DNA of 64,000 bases. It comes from Thermoguttaceae bacterium. Lineage in GTDB: Bacteria > Planctomycetota > Planctomycetia > Pirellulales > Thermoguttaceae. Made by a program: the position numbers and the translations under genes. The notes beneath the pieces are model-generated. The model searched no databases. It was not told the DNA's origin and saw only the letters and a list, made by a program, of their open reading frames with translations. Location: assembly GCA_017441605.1 (NCBI GenBank), contig JAFRXD010000060.1:60488-124487 (forward strand), in the 5' to 3' direction. Numbering within the stretch: position 1 is the stretch's first letter; each line of letters begins with the position of its first letter. Of this stretch, positions 50,833 to 59,407 are shown in pieces.

Positions 50833-50858
50833 GCGCCGTTTTCTTCGAAACCGCGACC

Positions 50859-50898
50859 CGGGGGGCACGTTTGCGAACGACGCCCCCCGTTTTTTTTT
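50859..50898 (+). terminator. Terminator after the 107-aa gene
   Basis: CGGGGGGC (50859-50866) pairs with GCCCCCCG (50882-50889), followed by nine T. Confidence 0.9.
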
Positions 50899-50911
50899 CG
50901 CGCGAGCGGGA

Positions 50912-50917
50912 TATAAT
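50912..50917 (+). promoter_or_regulatory. -10 element upstream of purF
   Basis: TATAAT followed by GGG, directly after the terminator. The -35 is poor (T-rich). Leader about 165 nt. Confidence 0.45.
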
Positions 50918-51091
50918 GGGGATCGAGCGCGATAAATCCGCGAGCGAGACCCGCGTCGAATTCGCGAAACGCCCCGAAAAACGCAAAGAGCGAGGGGGCG
51001 AATTGCCGATAAAGTCGACGCGTCCCCCTCGGCTCGCGCCGCGGCGAGCGTCGCGGACGCGTTTGACGACCCATAGGAGCGCGCTTTTTCA

Positions 51092-52702
51092 ATGAGCGAA
51101 TTACACGAAGAATGCGGCGTGGTCGCCGCGTATCATCTCCCGAATCGCGACCCGTCCCCGCTCTGTCCCGCGCAGGGGCCCGAGGAGATTTCGAGACTCG
51201 TCCCAAGAATGCTGCTCGACCTGCAGAATCGCGGGCAACTCTCCGCGGGCGTCTCGACCTACAATCCGCGCCGCAAACAGTTGCTGAAGACCTATAAGGA
51301 CGTCGGAACGGTCGCGGAGGTTTTTCACCAGAGTCGGCGAGAGCGGTATTCGCGCCTTATGGACGACCTTGCGGGGCGCGCGGCGATCGGGCACGTTCGG
51401 TACGCCACCAGCGGTCGAGACGAAAAAAGCTACGCGCACCCTTTCGAGCGCCCTCACATCAAAAAGAACAAATGGTTCGCCTTCGCGTTCAACGGTCAGC
51501 TCGCGAACTACGACCATCTCAAAAGCGAACTTCTCGACCTCGACGAAAACGCGCACTTCGCTCGCGACTCCGACTCCGAAATCTTTATGCACTTTCTTTG
51601 CGCCGCCCTCAAAAATTCCGAGCGCGATCTCCTCACGGTCTGCAAAAAGACGACCGAGCCGCTCGACGGCGCCTACAGCTTGGTCTTTATGAACGCGCTC
51701 GGGGAAATGTTCGTCGCGCGCGACCCTCGCGGGTTCAAGCCCCTTTGCTACGCGTTCGACGGCTCCCTGTTCGCCGCCGCCAGCGAAAGCGTCGCCCTCT
51801 TCAATCTCGGATTCGCCCCCGACGCCATTAAGGACGTCCCCCCGGGCTACGCGGCGTTCGTCTCCCCCGAGCGAGGCGTCGAGCTCAAAGAGTTTTGCCC
51901 GTCCCCTCGACCGACCCACTGCTTCTTCGAATGGATCTACTTCGCGAACGTCGCGAGCGTCCTGGACGGGAAGAGCGTCTATCTCGCGCGCAAGCGGCTC
52001 GGGGAAGAGCTCGCCGCGCGCGAGACCGTTCCGATCGACGAGGACTCGATCGTCGTTCCGGTGCCCGACACGAGCAAAGCCGCCGCCGACGGCATGGCTT
52101 ACGCGCTTAAAATTCCGTGCCTCGAAGGGCTTATGCGCAATCGTTACAGCGGGCGAACCTTTATCGAAGGGGGCGAGTCGCGGCGCCGCAAGGCGGAGAC
52201 GAAATACTGCCCCTTGCCCCAGGTGCTCGAGGGCAAGCGCGTCTTTCTCGTCGAGGACTCGATCGTTCGATCCACGACGATGCGCGTGTTGATCGAGCGC
52301 GTGAGAAAGGTCGGTCGCGCGAAGGAAATCCACGTGCGCGTCGCTTGCCCTCCGATCGTCGCGCCCTGCTTCTACGGGATCGATATGTCGACCTATTCGG
52401 AGCTGTTCGCGACGTCCTTTATGATGAAGCATTACGGTCTCGAGGGGGTAACCTGCTGCGACGATCTCACGACGCGCTGGCGAACCACCCCGGAGATCGA
52501 GGCGGAAATGGCGGAGGACCTTGGGTGCGACTCCCTGCGCTACCTCCCGGTCGACGCCTTGCCGCGCGCGATCGGGATTCCGTCCCTTTGTCTTTGCGAG
52601 GCTTGCACTAGCCACGAATACCCGACCGAATGGGGCTGCAAGCTCTCCGACGCCGCTCGCGAAAACTTTCTCAACGGCGTCAAAGGTCGAACTTACGATT
52701 GA
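51092..52702 (+). CDS. purF: Amidophosphoribosyltransferase-like protein (PurF family)
   Basis: 536 residues. It makes 5-phosphoribosylamine from PRPP and glutamine, the first step of purine synthesis. The Ntn glutaminase Cys is residue 8 in HEECGVVAAY, after a short propeptide. IGHVRYATSG and FNGQLANYDHL are glutaminase motifs, and RDPRGFKPLCY follows. The PRTase loop is VFLVEDSIVRSTTMRVL. Longer than the usual ~470-500 residues and with several divergent segments, so a purF paralogue is possible. Followed 24 bp later by nagB. Confidence 0.88.
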   Translation: MSELHEECGVVAAYHLPNRDPSPLCPAQGPEEISRLVPRMLLDLQNRGQLSAGVSTYNPRRKQLLKTYKDVGTVAEVFHQSRRERYSRLMDDLAGRAAIGHVRYATSGRDEKSYAHPFERPHIKKNKWFAFAFNGQLANYDHLKSELLDLDENAHFARDSDSEIFMHFLCAALKNSERDLLTVCKKTTEPLDGAYSLVFMNALGEMFVARDPRGFKPLCYAFDGSLFAAASESVALFNLGFAPDAIKDVPPGYAAFVSPERGVELKEFCPSPRPTHCFFEWIYFANVASVLDGKSVYLARKRLGEELAARETVPIDEDSIVVPVPDTSKAAADGMAYALKIPCLEGLMRNRYSGRTFIEGGESRRRKAETKYCPLPQVLEGKRVFLVEDSIVRSTTMRVLIERVRKVGRAKEIHVRVACPPIVAPCFYGIDMSTYSELFATSFMMKHYGLEGVTCCDDLTTRWRTTPEIEAEMAEDLGCDSLRYLPVDALPRAIGIPSLCLCEACTSHEYPTEWGCKLSDAARENFLNGVKGRTYD

Positions 52703-52726
52703 ACTCGAGAACCGGCGGAGGTCGCC

Positions 52727-53503
52727 ATGGCGTATTCTTTTGTTAAAGATCAAATGAAAACGACGGTTTGCGCCGATCGAGCCGAGCTCGGCGCCCTCGC
52801 CGGAAATCTCGCCGCCGACTTTATTCGCCGCGCGATCGCCGACCGAGGAGAGGCGCGCGTTATTTTCGCCGCCGCCCCGTCTCAAAACGAGACCCTCGCC
52901 GCGCTCGTCGCCGCCGAGGGAATCGATTGGGCGAAGGTCGTCGCCCTTCATATGGACGAGTACGTCGGCTTGCCGATCGGCTCCAAAGCGCGTTTCTCGA
53001 GGTACTTAAAAGACCATATCTTTGAAAAAGTCCCGTTCAAGGCGATTTACTATATTGACGAGGAGCGCGGCGAGGGCGTCGACGCGCTTATCTCGCGCTA
53101 CGAAAAGATTTTGGCGGAGGGGCCGGTCGACTTGGTCTGTATGGGAATCGGCGAGAACGGGCACGTCGCGTTCAACGACCCGCCGGTCGCCGACTTCCGC
53201 GACCCGAAAGCGATCAAGCTCGTCGAGCTCGACGACGTTTGCCGCCGCCAGCAGGTGAACGACGGCTGCTTTCCCGACTTCGACTCGACCCCGTCGAGCG
53301 CGCTCACCCTGACCGTTCCGTCCCTCGCGAGGGGCGCCGCGCGCGTCTGCGCCGTTCCCGGCAAGTTGAAGGCGGGCGCGGTCAAAAAGACGCTCGAAGA
53401 CCCGGTCTCCGAGGCTTGTCCGGCGACGATTCTGCGAACCCTTCCCAATTCGTTCCTGTTCGTCGACGCCGATAGTTTTTCCGAAACGAACGAACCGTCT
53501 TAA
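52727..53503 (+). CDS. nagB: Glucosamine-6-phosphate deaminase-like protein
   Basis: 258 residues. It converts glucosamine-6-phosphate to fructose-6-phosphate and ammonia. HMDEYVGL holds the active-site Asp, and MGIGENGHVAFNDPP the phosphate and catalytic His segment, both diagnostic of NagB/6-phosphogluconolactonase-like enzymes. The remainder (TLTVPSLARG) fits. It lies between purF and an exported phosphoesterase on the same strand, spacing 24 and 29 bp, so the three form an operon. Amino-sugar use is the likely role. Confidence 0.9.
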   Translation: MAYSFVKDQMKTTVCADRAELGALAGNLAADFIRRAIADRGEARVIFAAAPSQNETLAALVAAEGIDWAKVVALHMDEYVGLPIGSKARFSRYLKDHIFEKVPFKAIYYIDEERGEGVDALISRYEKILAEGPVDLVCMGIGENGHVAFNDPPVADFRDPKAIKLVELDDVCRRQQVNDGCFPDFDSTPSSALTLTVPSLARGAARVCAVPGKLKAGAVKKTLEDPVSEACPATILRTLPNSFLFVDADSFSETNEPS

Positions 53504-53532
53504 TTGTCTTTAACCCGTTAAAGGACAGCGAT

Positions 53533-55554
53533 ATGAAGATAACCGAACGCCGCGATTTTCTCAAGACCTCCGCCCTCGCCGCCTCGACGCTTTTTATCCC
53601 GCGCGAGGTTTTCGCCGCCGAAGAGCCCGCGATGGACAAGGCGGGCGCCGACGTCGCAATGCGCGCGCTCGTCATGAGCGACGTCCACTTCAACGGCGAT
53701 CCCAAGTCGAAGGAAACCGAGCGGTTTTGTCGCGCGACGCGCTTCGTCTACGACTATTCCAAGAACCAGCCGTACAAGAATTTGGACGCGCTCGTGGTCG
53801 TCGGGGACATGTCGAACCACGGGAACGAGGCGGAGCTGACTCTCTTCAAAAAGACGATGGACGCCGAGGTTAAAGAGGGAACGAAAACGGTTCTGTGCAT
53901 GGGGAACCACGAGTTCTACGGCGGAAACCAAGCGTACTGGAAATCGGTCTTTGGCGTCGAGCCGAACGCGACTTACGACGTCAACGGGTTCAAGTTCGTC
54001 ATGATCTCCCCCGAGAAGGGCACGATGGCCGACGGCGACTACCTCTACGCCGTTAAATTCCTCGAAGAAGAGCTGAAAAAAGCCGAGGCGGAAGATCCCG
54101 CGAAGCCGATCTTTGTGTGCCAGCACTACCCGGTCTCTCCGACCGTCTACGGGGGTCGCGGTTACGACGACTGGGGCGCCGAGGACCTCTTCGACTTGCT
54201 CCAAGCCCATCCGCGCGTCGTCAACTTCTCCGGGCACACCCACTATCCGATCAACGACCCGCGCTGCGCCTGGCAGGGCTGCTTCTCCGCGTTCGGAACC
54301 GGAACCCTGAGCTACGTTTGCCACGGGCACGAGGGCAGGGGATTCCAAAAGTACCTCGCCGAGGACGGCGGTTACGCGCAGTTCTATATTTTGGAAGTTC
54401 GTCGCGACAACTCGGTAACGTTAAAGCCTTACGATATGACGACCAACTCGTTCTTCGACTTGGTCTTTTTCGTCGCGAAACCGGGCGCGATTAGCGAGTA
54501 CGTCTACACCGACGCGCGCTACTCGACCTCCGAGAAGCCGAAGTGGCGCGAGGGAACGACCCCGAAAGTCGAGGTTCTCGACCCTTATTCCGCCAAAATC
54601 GAGTTCCCCCAGGCGACCGGCCGCGACGGCGTCCTCGGCTACCAACTTCTCCTCGAGCGCCTCGACGCCAAGACGAACAAGTGGGAGCCCGACCAAACCG
54701 TCTCGTTCTGGTCTTGGTATTTCTTGCGCGATATGCCCGAGATCGCGAAGGGCGAGATGAACGAACTGGAGCCCGGCTCGTCCTATCGCGGAAAAGCGAT
54801 CGCGCTCAACGCGTTTATGCGGGAAAGCGAGACCGCGCTGGAATTTGCGTTCCAGACTCCGTCCGACCCCGACGCCGTCGACAAGGACTCCCCGAAACCG
54901 AACCCCGACCTGTACGATTTGCGGGTCGAGAACGGCGAGCTCGTCAATAAGCCGGTCAATAAGCGCGAGAAGCAGTTCGCGCTCGAAAAGCGCGGCGAGC
55001 CGAAGATCGTCGAGGAGCCGCTCTTGGGCGGAATGAAAGTCGTCGAGTTTAGCGGCAAAGACTTTTACAAGTCCCCCAATACCGCCGAGGATCAGCGCAA
55101 AATCCGCCGCGCCGGGATTTCCGCGCTCTTTATGCTCGACAAAGACGCGACCGGCTCCAACTCCGTTTTCTCCAATACCCAAATGGGCGGGCTCGCGCTC
55201 AGTTACGACGACGAGAAAAAGCAAATCCGACTTTGGGTTAGCGTCAACGGGAACTACGTCGTGATCGGGGCGCCGATCGAGAAGGGGCGCTACTACGACG
55301 CGTTCGGAACCTACGACGGCAAGCGCGCCGTTCTCTATCTCGACGGAAAAGAGGTCGCCGCCCAAGAGGCGCGCGGCGCGATTAAGCACACCCAAGTCGA
55401 AGCCGCGAGAGCGTTTGTGCTGGGCGGCGATATCGCCGAAAACGGCGGCGGCGAGGCGCTCTTCAAAGGGCGAATCGCGCGCGCCAGGCTCTACTCCTGG
55501 GCCCCGACCGCGGAGCAGGTCGCCAATTTGCATAGCGATAGCGAAAAGAAGTAG
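53533..55554 (+). CDS. Tat-exported metallophosphoesterase with C-terminal LamG-like domain
   Basis: 673 residues. ERRDFLKTSALAASTLFI is a Tat signal. The calcineurin-like metal site is complete: MSDVHF, VVVGDMSNHGNE, CMGNHEFYG, CQHYPV and SGHTHYP. Residues ~300-440 look like fibronectin-like sandwich, and the last ~190 (GISALFMLDKDATGSNSVFS, YLDGKEVAAQEA) like LamG/concanavalin. It probably hydrolyses phosphate esters or phosphodiesters outside the cytoplasm, bound to a glycan. A DUF3990-like ORF begins 15 bp after its stop in the same frame. Confidence 0.9.
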   Translation: MKITERRDFLKTSALAASTLFIPREVFAAEEPAMDKAGADVAMRALVMSDVHFNGDPKSKETERFCRATRFVYDYSKNQPYKNLDALVVVGDMSNHGNEAELTLFKKTMDAEVKEGTKTVLCMGNHEFYGGNQAYWKSVFGVEPNATYDVNGFKFVMISPEKGTMADGDYLYAVKFLEEELKKAEAEDPAKPIFVCQHYPVSPTVYGGRGYDDWGAEDLFDLLQAHPRVVNFSGHTHYPINDPRCAWQGCFSAFGTGTLSYVCHGHEGRGFQKYLAEDGGYAQFYILEVRRDNSVTLKPYDMTTNSFFDLVFFVAKPGAISEYVYTDARYSTSEKPKWREGTTPKVEVLDPYSAKIEFPQATGRDGVLGYQLLLERLDAKTNKWEPDQTVSFWSWYFLRDMPEIAKGEMNELEPGSSYRGKAIALNAFMRESETALEFAFQTPSDPDAVDKDSPKPNPDLYDLRVENGELVNKPVNKREKQFALEKRGEPKIVEEPLLGGMKVVEFSGKDFYKSPNTAEDQRKIRRAGISALFMLDKDATGSNSVFSNTQMGGLALSYDDEKKQIRLWVSVNGNYVVIGAPIEKGRYYDAFGTYDGKRAVLYLDGKEVAAQEARGAIKHTQVEAARAFVLGGDIAENGGGEALFKGRIARARLYSWAPTAEQVANLHSDSEKK

Positions 55555-55569
55555 TCGCGAGGTCTTGCG

Positions 55570-56046
55570 ATCGAATCGCGAATTCTCTATTCCGCGAGCA
55601 AAGAAGTCGTTAAATCGCCCGAGATCAAAATCGGGCGGTTTAACAAGGACTTCTCTTTTGGGTTCTATTGCGTTCCGCGCAAAGAGGACGCCGCGCGATG
55701 GGCGGCGCGCTTCCGCGGTGGAGGGGTCGTAAACTCTTATGTCTTCGTTCCCAACAACGATCTGCACGTCAAGACGTTTCGCGAGCCGAACGACGACTGG
55801 CTCGACTTCGTTCTAGCCTGTCGCTCGGGCGCGTCTCATTCCTTCGATATCGTCGAGGGACCGAGGCTAGACGCCGCGAACTTCAATTGGTTTCAGAATT
55901 TGGCGGACGGCGAGATAACGCGCGACGCGTTCTGGGCGCTCGCGAAGTTTAAGACGCCCGCCCGTCAAATTAGCTTTCACACCGCGAGAGCCCTGACGAC
56001 GGCGCGCTTTCTAAGCGCCGAGGAGGTAAGCGTTGAGAAACGATAA
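55570..56046 (+). CDS. DUF3990-like (ADP-ribosyltransferase-fold) ORF without a canonical start codon
   Basis: A 158-codon frame whose product matches DUF3990: ILYSAS near the start, FNKDFSFGFYCVPRKEDAAR, DDWLDFVLACR, DIVEGP and ISFHTARALTTARFL. GAGG lies 7 nt before an ATC (55570) at the expected start; no ATG, GTG or TTG occurs in frame until about codon 113. In the family the first motif is LYHGS, whose His corresponds to the NAD-contacting His of ART folds; here it is LYSAS. The lost start and lost His suggest an inactivated toxin, or one made from a rare ATC/ATT start. Its stop overlaps the next gene by 14 nt. DUF3990 genes are usually paired with DUF3791-type genes. Confidence 0.65.
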   Translation: MESRILYSASKEVVKSPEIKIGRFNKDFSFGFYCVPRKEDAARWAARFRGGGVVNSYVFVPNNDLHVKTFREPNDDWLDFVLACRSGASHSFDIVEGPRLDAANFNWFQNLADGEITRDAFWALAKFKTPARQISFHTARALTTARFLSAEEVSVEKR

Positions 56047-56479
56047 CGATTTGTTCTTCGTCTGTTCGCTAATCGAGTTCCTAGGACGCGAGCGCCGCCT
56101 TTCCCGAAAAGAGGTCGTCGCTCGACTTGGAAAAGAGACGATTCAGCGCGTTTACGACTACGCCGACGTCTTTCATTGCGAGCCGATCGCGAAAGTCGCC
56201 GACGATTTCGTCCAACTTCGATCCCTGCCGACCGGCTCGTACGACAACGTCGCCGATTGCCGCTATAACGTCCCCGATTACTGGACGATCGGCAAAGTCT
56301 ACGCCCGGCTGATCGACGACGTCGCCGAGCGCGACGGTTCGTCTCCAATCGACGCGCTGGAGAAGGTTTACGCCTCGTGGATCGACGAGGCGATTTCCAA
56401 CTACAACTCCGATTTCTTTTACCAGCCTCGGGATTACTTATTCGCCTGTTTCGACGAAGGGGAGGTTCTGGACGGATAG
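56033..56479 (+). CDS. DUF3791-like partner of the DUF3990 ORF
   Basis: 148 residues from the TTG at 56033, which has GAGGAGG 6 nt upstream. N-terminal NDLFFVCSLIEFLGRERRLS with VYDYADVFHCEPIAKVADDF resembles DUF3791 helical proteins; the C-terminal part (PDYWTIGKVYARLIDDVAER, SWIDEAISNYNSDFFYQP) is conserved in some longer relatives. It overlaps the DUF3990-like ORF, so they form one unit. A toxin-antitoxin-like role is inferred from family pairing only. Confidence 0.65.
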   Translation: MRNDNDLFFVCSLIEFLGRERRLSRKEVVARLGKETIQRVYDYADVFHCEPIAKVADDFVQLRSLPTGSYDNVADCRYNVPDYWTIGKVYARLIDDVAERDGSSPIDALEKVYASWIDEAISNYNSDFFYQPRDYLFACFDEGEVLDG

Positions 56480-56483
56480 GAGA

Positions 56484-56813
56484 TTAGAGGAAGAAACAGG
56501 CGACGCCGCAAGCGACGCAAGCCAGGAACAACACGGTAAAGACCGTTCGGACTCTTCGCACTCTACTAAACACGATCCAGAAGAAGCCAATGACGAGCGC
56601 TAGCCCGCCGAAACGCATTATGGCGTACGACATTGGATCGTAATTGTAAGAAAGAACGCCGTCCACCCCCGCGCGGGTTAAAAAATGCCCGATACACCAG
56701 AGGAACGCCAACCCAAGTATTATCGCGAGCGCCCAATCGCCGCCGTTGGGGTCCCTTTGTTCAAAATCTCGTATCGCGTTTTGATTCGAATCTTCTCTGC
56801 TTTCGTCTTCCAT
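56484..56813 (-). CDS. Small hypothetical membrane protein
   Basis: 109 residues with AAGGAG 7 nt before the ATG. An acidic N-terminus (about 25 residues) precedes three hydrophobic segments (WALAIILGLAFLWCIGHFL, FGGLALVIGFFWIVF, VFTVLFLACVACGVACFFL). No family recognised. Its stop is 4 bp from that of the convergent DUF3791-like gene. Its start faces the inverted-repeat element at 56929, which would drive it if inverted. Confidence 0.65.
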   Translation of the reverse strand: MEDESREDSNQNAIRDFEQRDPNGGDWALAIILGLAFLWCIGHFLTRAGVDGVLSYNYDPMSYAIMRFGGLALVIGFFWIVFSRVRRVRTVFTVLFLACVACGVACFFL

Positions 56814-56928
56814 AGCGCGTCTCCTTATACGAACCGCTGTTTTTCGGCTCGACGACGCGCGAAAACGACCGACAATAGCCCCGCTCTATCGTCTTGCCAA
56901 ACTTTCGTCTGCGCGATCGCCCAATCGC

Positions 56929-57095
56929 CAAAAAAACATAGGTTTTTGCCCGGCGAAAAAGGAGCTTTTTTAACCCGAAAAAGAGAGAAATTTGCCCTAA
57001 AAATTTCGGAAAAGACTTGAATAAACCCCTATTTACGGTAGAATGCGAAAGGAGCGCGATTTGGGACGCGATCAACAAAAACCTATGACTTTTTG
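56929..57095. repeat. Inverted recombinase-like sites flanking a promoter (putative invertible promoter, copy 2)
   Basis: Left site 56929-56948: CAAAAA, spacer AACATAGG, TTTTTG. Right site 57076-57095: CAAAAA, spacer CCTATGAC, TTTTTG. The spacers are inverted copies of nnCATAGG; 56937-56948 and 57076-57087 are a perfect 12-bp inverted repeat. The right site and its surroundings match copy 1 in 32 of 34 bases. A promoter lies inside, pointing to the Rpn gene at 57243; the divergent gene starts at 56813. Confidence 0.6.
57017..57044 (+). promoter_or_regulatory. Promoter inside inverted-repeat element copy 2
   Basis: -35 TTGAAT (57017-57022), 16-bp spacer, -10 TAGAAT (57039-57044) followed by GCG. 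The same distance to the right site as in copy 1, within a few bases. Confidence 0.55.
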
Positions 57096-57175
57096 CGCGT
57101 CCACCGGGGACCGCCGGGGACGCGATGCAATCGCGCCGCGCTCTTTTCGCGGGGACTCTTTTTTTCGCCGAGCTC

Positions 57176-57204
57176 TTGAAACGCGCCGAGTTTTTGAGTA
57201 TACT
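57176..57204 (+). promoter_or_regulatory. Promoter of the third Rpn gene
   Basis: -35 TTGAAA (57176-57181), 17-bp spacer, -10 TATACT (57199-57204) followed by GTGCGG. Leader about 38 nt, ending AGGAGAACCGAG. Confidence 0.65.
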
Positions 57205-57242
57205 GTGCGGGCGCGGCGTTCGCGCGACGTAGGAGAACCGAG

Positions 57243-58265
57243 ATGGTCAAAGTCGTAAAACTGCCCTTTAGCGTGAAACACAACGTTCGGGATAGCGTCT
57301 TTACGAAGATGCTATCGACCAAGAAACGGTCGCTCGAATTCTACAAGGCGATCTGTCCCGACGACGTCAAAGCGACCGAGGACGATCTCGAAATCATTAC
57401 GTTGCGCCCCGTTTTCACGAGCAGTCGCTACAACGACTTCTCGCTAAGGGTTCGCGACGAGTTGCTCATTTTCGTCGAGGCCCAGTCGAGGTGGAATATC
57501 AACGTCGTTTTTCGATTGTTCCTCTACTTGGCGCTTTACTGGCTCTGGTATTACGCCGACGGCAAGCACAACAAGGAACTTTTTGACCAAAAGAAGATTC
57601 GCTTGGCGAAGCCGAAAGCCTATATTCTGTACTCCGGCGATGAGAAGATCCCCGGGCGTTTGTCGGTGAGGAAACTGTTCTATAAGAACGACCCGGATAT
57701 GCCGGACTTTGTCGCTCGGGTAATATCCGGGGATCCGAACCGCCCGGACGGGACGATCCTCGATCAGTTTTCGTTCTTTGAGCGAACGTTTGCGGAGCAA
57801 CAAAAGCTCTACGACAACGCGGAGGACGTCGTAATCAACACGATTAGGATATGCCTCGCCGCCGGGGCGTTGGTCGAATTTTTTGAAGAGAACCGAGGGG
57901 AATTGGAGAATATTATGAGACTGGAATGCGAACAAGACTGGGCCGTTCAGGCGGAAATCGAATGCGCCGTCGAGAGCGCGGTGAAGAGCGCGGTGAAGAA
58001 CGCGGTGAAGGACGCGGAAGCGCGCTTTAAGAAAGAGACGGCGAAACGCGAGAAGGACGCGGAAGCGCGCTTTAAGAAAGAGACGGCGAAACTCAAGCAG
58101 GAGGCGGCGAGGCGCGAGCAGGAAGCGGCTAGGCGCGAAAAGGAGAAAAGCGCGATTAACACGGCCAAACATTTGCTTGGATTCGGCGTTCTTTCGCCCG
58201 CTCAAATCGCGCAAAGCACGGGGCTTTCCCTCGCGACCGTTCGCAAACTGGCAAAGGCGGCTTAG
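57243..58265 (+). CDS. Rpn-family PD-(D/E)XK nuclease, third gene
   Basis: 340 residues, near-identical to the gene at 43035-44009 for the first ~240 residues; the core YNDFSLRVRDELLIFVEAQS is intact. The coiled coil is longer, with ARFKKETAK twice and more AVK units (about residues 235-300), then the same C-terminal LSPAQIAQSTGLSLATVRKL. The last gene pair thus differs mainly in linker length. An internal in-frame ATG (57915) has GGAG 6 nt upstream. It has its own TATACT promoter and also lies downstream of the inverted-repeat promoter. Confidence 0.9.
   Translation: MVKVVKLPFSVKHNVRDSVFTKMLSTKKRSLEFYKAICPDDVKATEDDLEIITLRPVFTSSRYNDFSLRVRDELLIFVEAQSRWNINVVFRLFLYLALYWLWYYADGKHNKELFDQKKIRLAKPKAYILYSGDEKIPGRLSVRKLFYKNDPDMPDFVARVISGDPNRPDGTILDQFSFFERTFAEQQKLYDNAEDVVINTIRICLAAGALVEFFEENRGELENIMRLECEQDWAVQAEIECAVESAVKSAVKNAVKDAEARFKKETAKREKDAEARFKKETAKLKQEAARREQEAARREKEKSAINTAKHLLGFGVLSPAQIAQSTGLSLATVRKLAKAA
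57905..57917 (+). promoter_or_regulatory. Possible internal ribosome-binding site and start in the third Rpn gene
   Basis: GGAG, 6 nt, in-frame ATG at codon 225; would give a 116-residue C-terminal product. Confidence 0.45.
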
Positions 58266-58370
58266 TCGAGGGAAGAAGTTCTCTAATTAGACGGCGATTG
58301 GAGAAAATGTCTCGTTTTCCCAAAGTCAACCCTTCCTAGCGTCGTTCTAGCAAATTCCAGAGCAGTCGAG

Positions 58371-58420
58371 AGCGGGTTTGGTTTTGGTCCATAGCCGGAC
58401 TGGCGGTGGCGCGAACACAA
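58371..58420 (+). repeat. Intergenic repeat family, copy F (left part only)
   Basis: GCGGGTTTGGTTTTGGTCC and AGCCGGAC match the extended left end of copy E. Truncated before the CCGTTGG core. Confidence 0.5.
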
Positions 58421-58497
58421 GCGTCTTTGGCCTCCCAATCGCTCGGCGCCGAGAAGAAAGCGTTTTTCGACGCCGTCCATTTGACGAAGGAGACCTC

Positions 58498-59285
58498 TTA
58501 GACCGAGTAGGGGAGTAGAACAATGCGTCCGCCCCAGAATTTATGTCGCTCGTCGACGGCGTCTCTAATTCGAAACGCGGCTCGGCAAAACTCGGGACAG
58601 CAGAACGCGCCGCCTCCTCGTCTGATCTTATACTGATAATAGGGAAGAGGGTCGGGAGGGCCCGTTGGATCGACGACGTCGTCTTTGGAATAGCCGTCGG
58701 CCCAATCTTGAACCCGTTCCCAAACGTTTCCGATCGTGTCGTAACGTCCCCATTCGTTGGGTTTCTTTTGTCCCACCGGATGGTTTCGTCGCCGCTATTA
58801 TTTCTGTGCCAAGCGATTTCGTCGACTTCCCCGTATCGCTCGCCGGTTGTTCCCGCGCGACAGGCGTATTCCCATTGCGCCTCTGTCGGCATTCTAAAAC
58901 GCCAACCGTTCGGAGGATTTACAACTTCGTTTAGAGCGCTAATATAGGATTGGAATTCATTCCAAGAAACGTTTTCGGCGGGACGATCGTTTCCTTTGAA
59001 AAAACTGGGATTGCGCCCGGTAATCGTGGAGTGCATTTCTTGCGTTACGGGAGTTGACAGAGCCCAGAACCCGCGCGTTAAACGAACCTTATGCACTGGA
59101 ACGCCATTTTCTAATGGTCCGTCAAAACCTCTTTCTTGTCGCTCTACGCTCCCCATCCAAAACTCTCCCGCCGGGATCCAACAGAAGACATAGTTCACCC
59201 CCGCGATCAACAGCGATTTGGTCGTCCCGGCGGGGCGCGAAGGATCGTCGGACCAATCTTCTAACGGACGAGAGGAGATGGACAT
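58498..59285 (-). pseudogene. SUMF1/FGE-domain protein with a frameshift
   Basis: The first ~170 residues (WIPAGEFWMGS, AENVSWNEF, MPTEAQWEYACRAGTTG) are in one frame; after about 58775-58785 the domain continues in another (GQKKPNEWGRYDTIGNVWER, RRGGGAFCCPEFCR) to the stop at 58498. One inserted or missing base restores a complete SUMF1 domain of ~260 residues. It has no signal peptide. Last gene of the SUMF1-LRR-SUMF1 cluster. Either a real frameshift or an assembly error. Confidence 0.8.
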
Positions 59286-59407
59286 AATCTGTGGTTCCTT
59301 ATGAACGAGAGGACGAAAAGCTTATCTCAAAGGCTAAATCAAAAATCGCGACGAAGTCTTTGTGTTCTTATCAACTCGCACTAAATGAACGCGAACCTTC
59401 CGGTTCC

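Noticed and set aside
51101..52951. 616-codon ORF opposite purF
   Set aside because: Antisense shadow; purF motifs on the plus strand are decisive.
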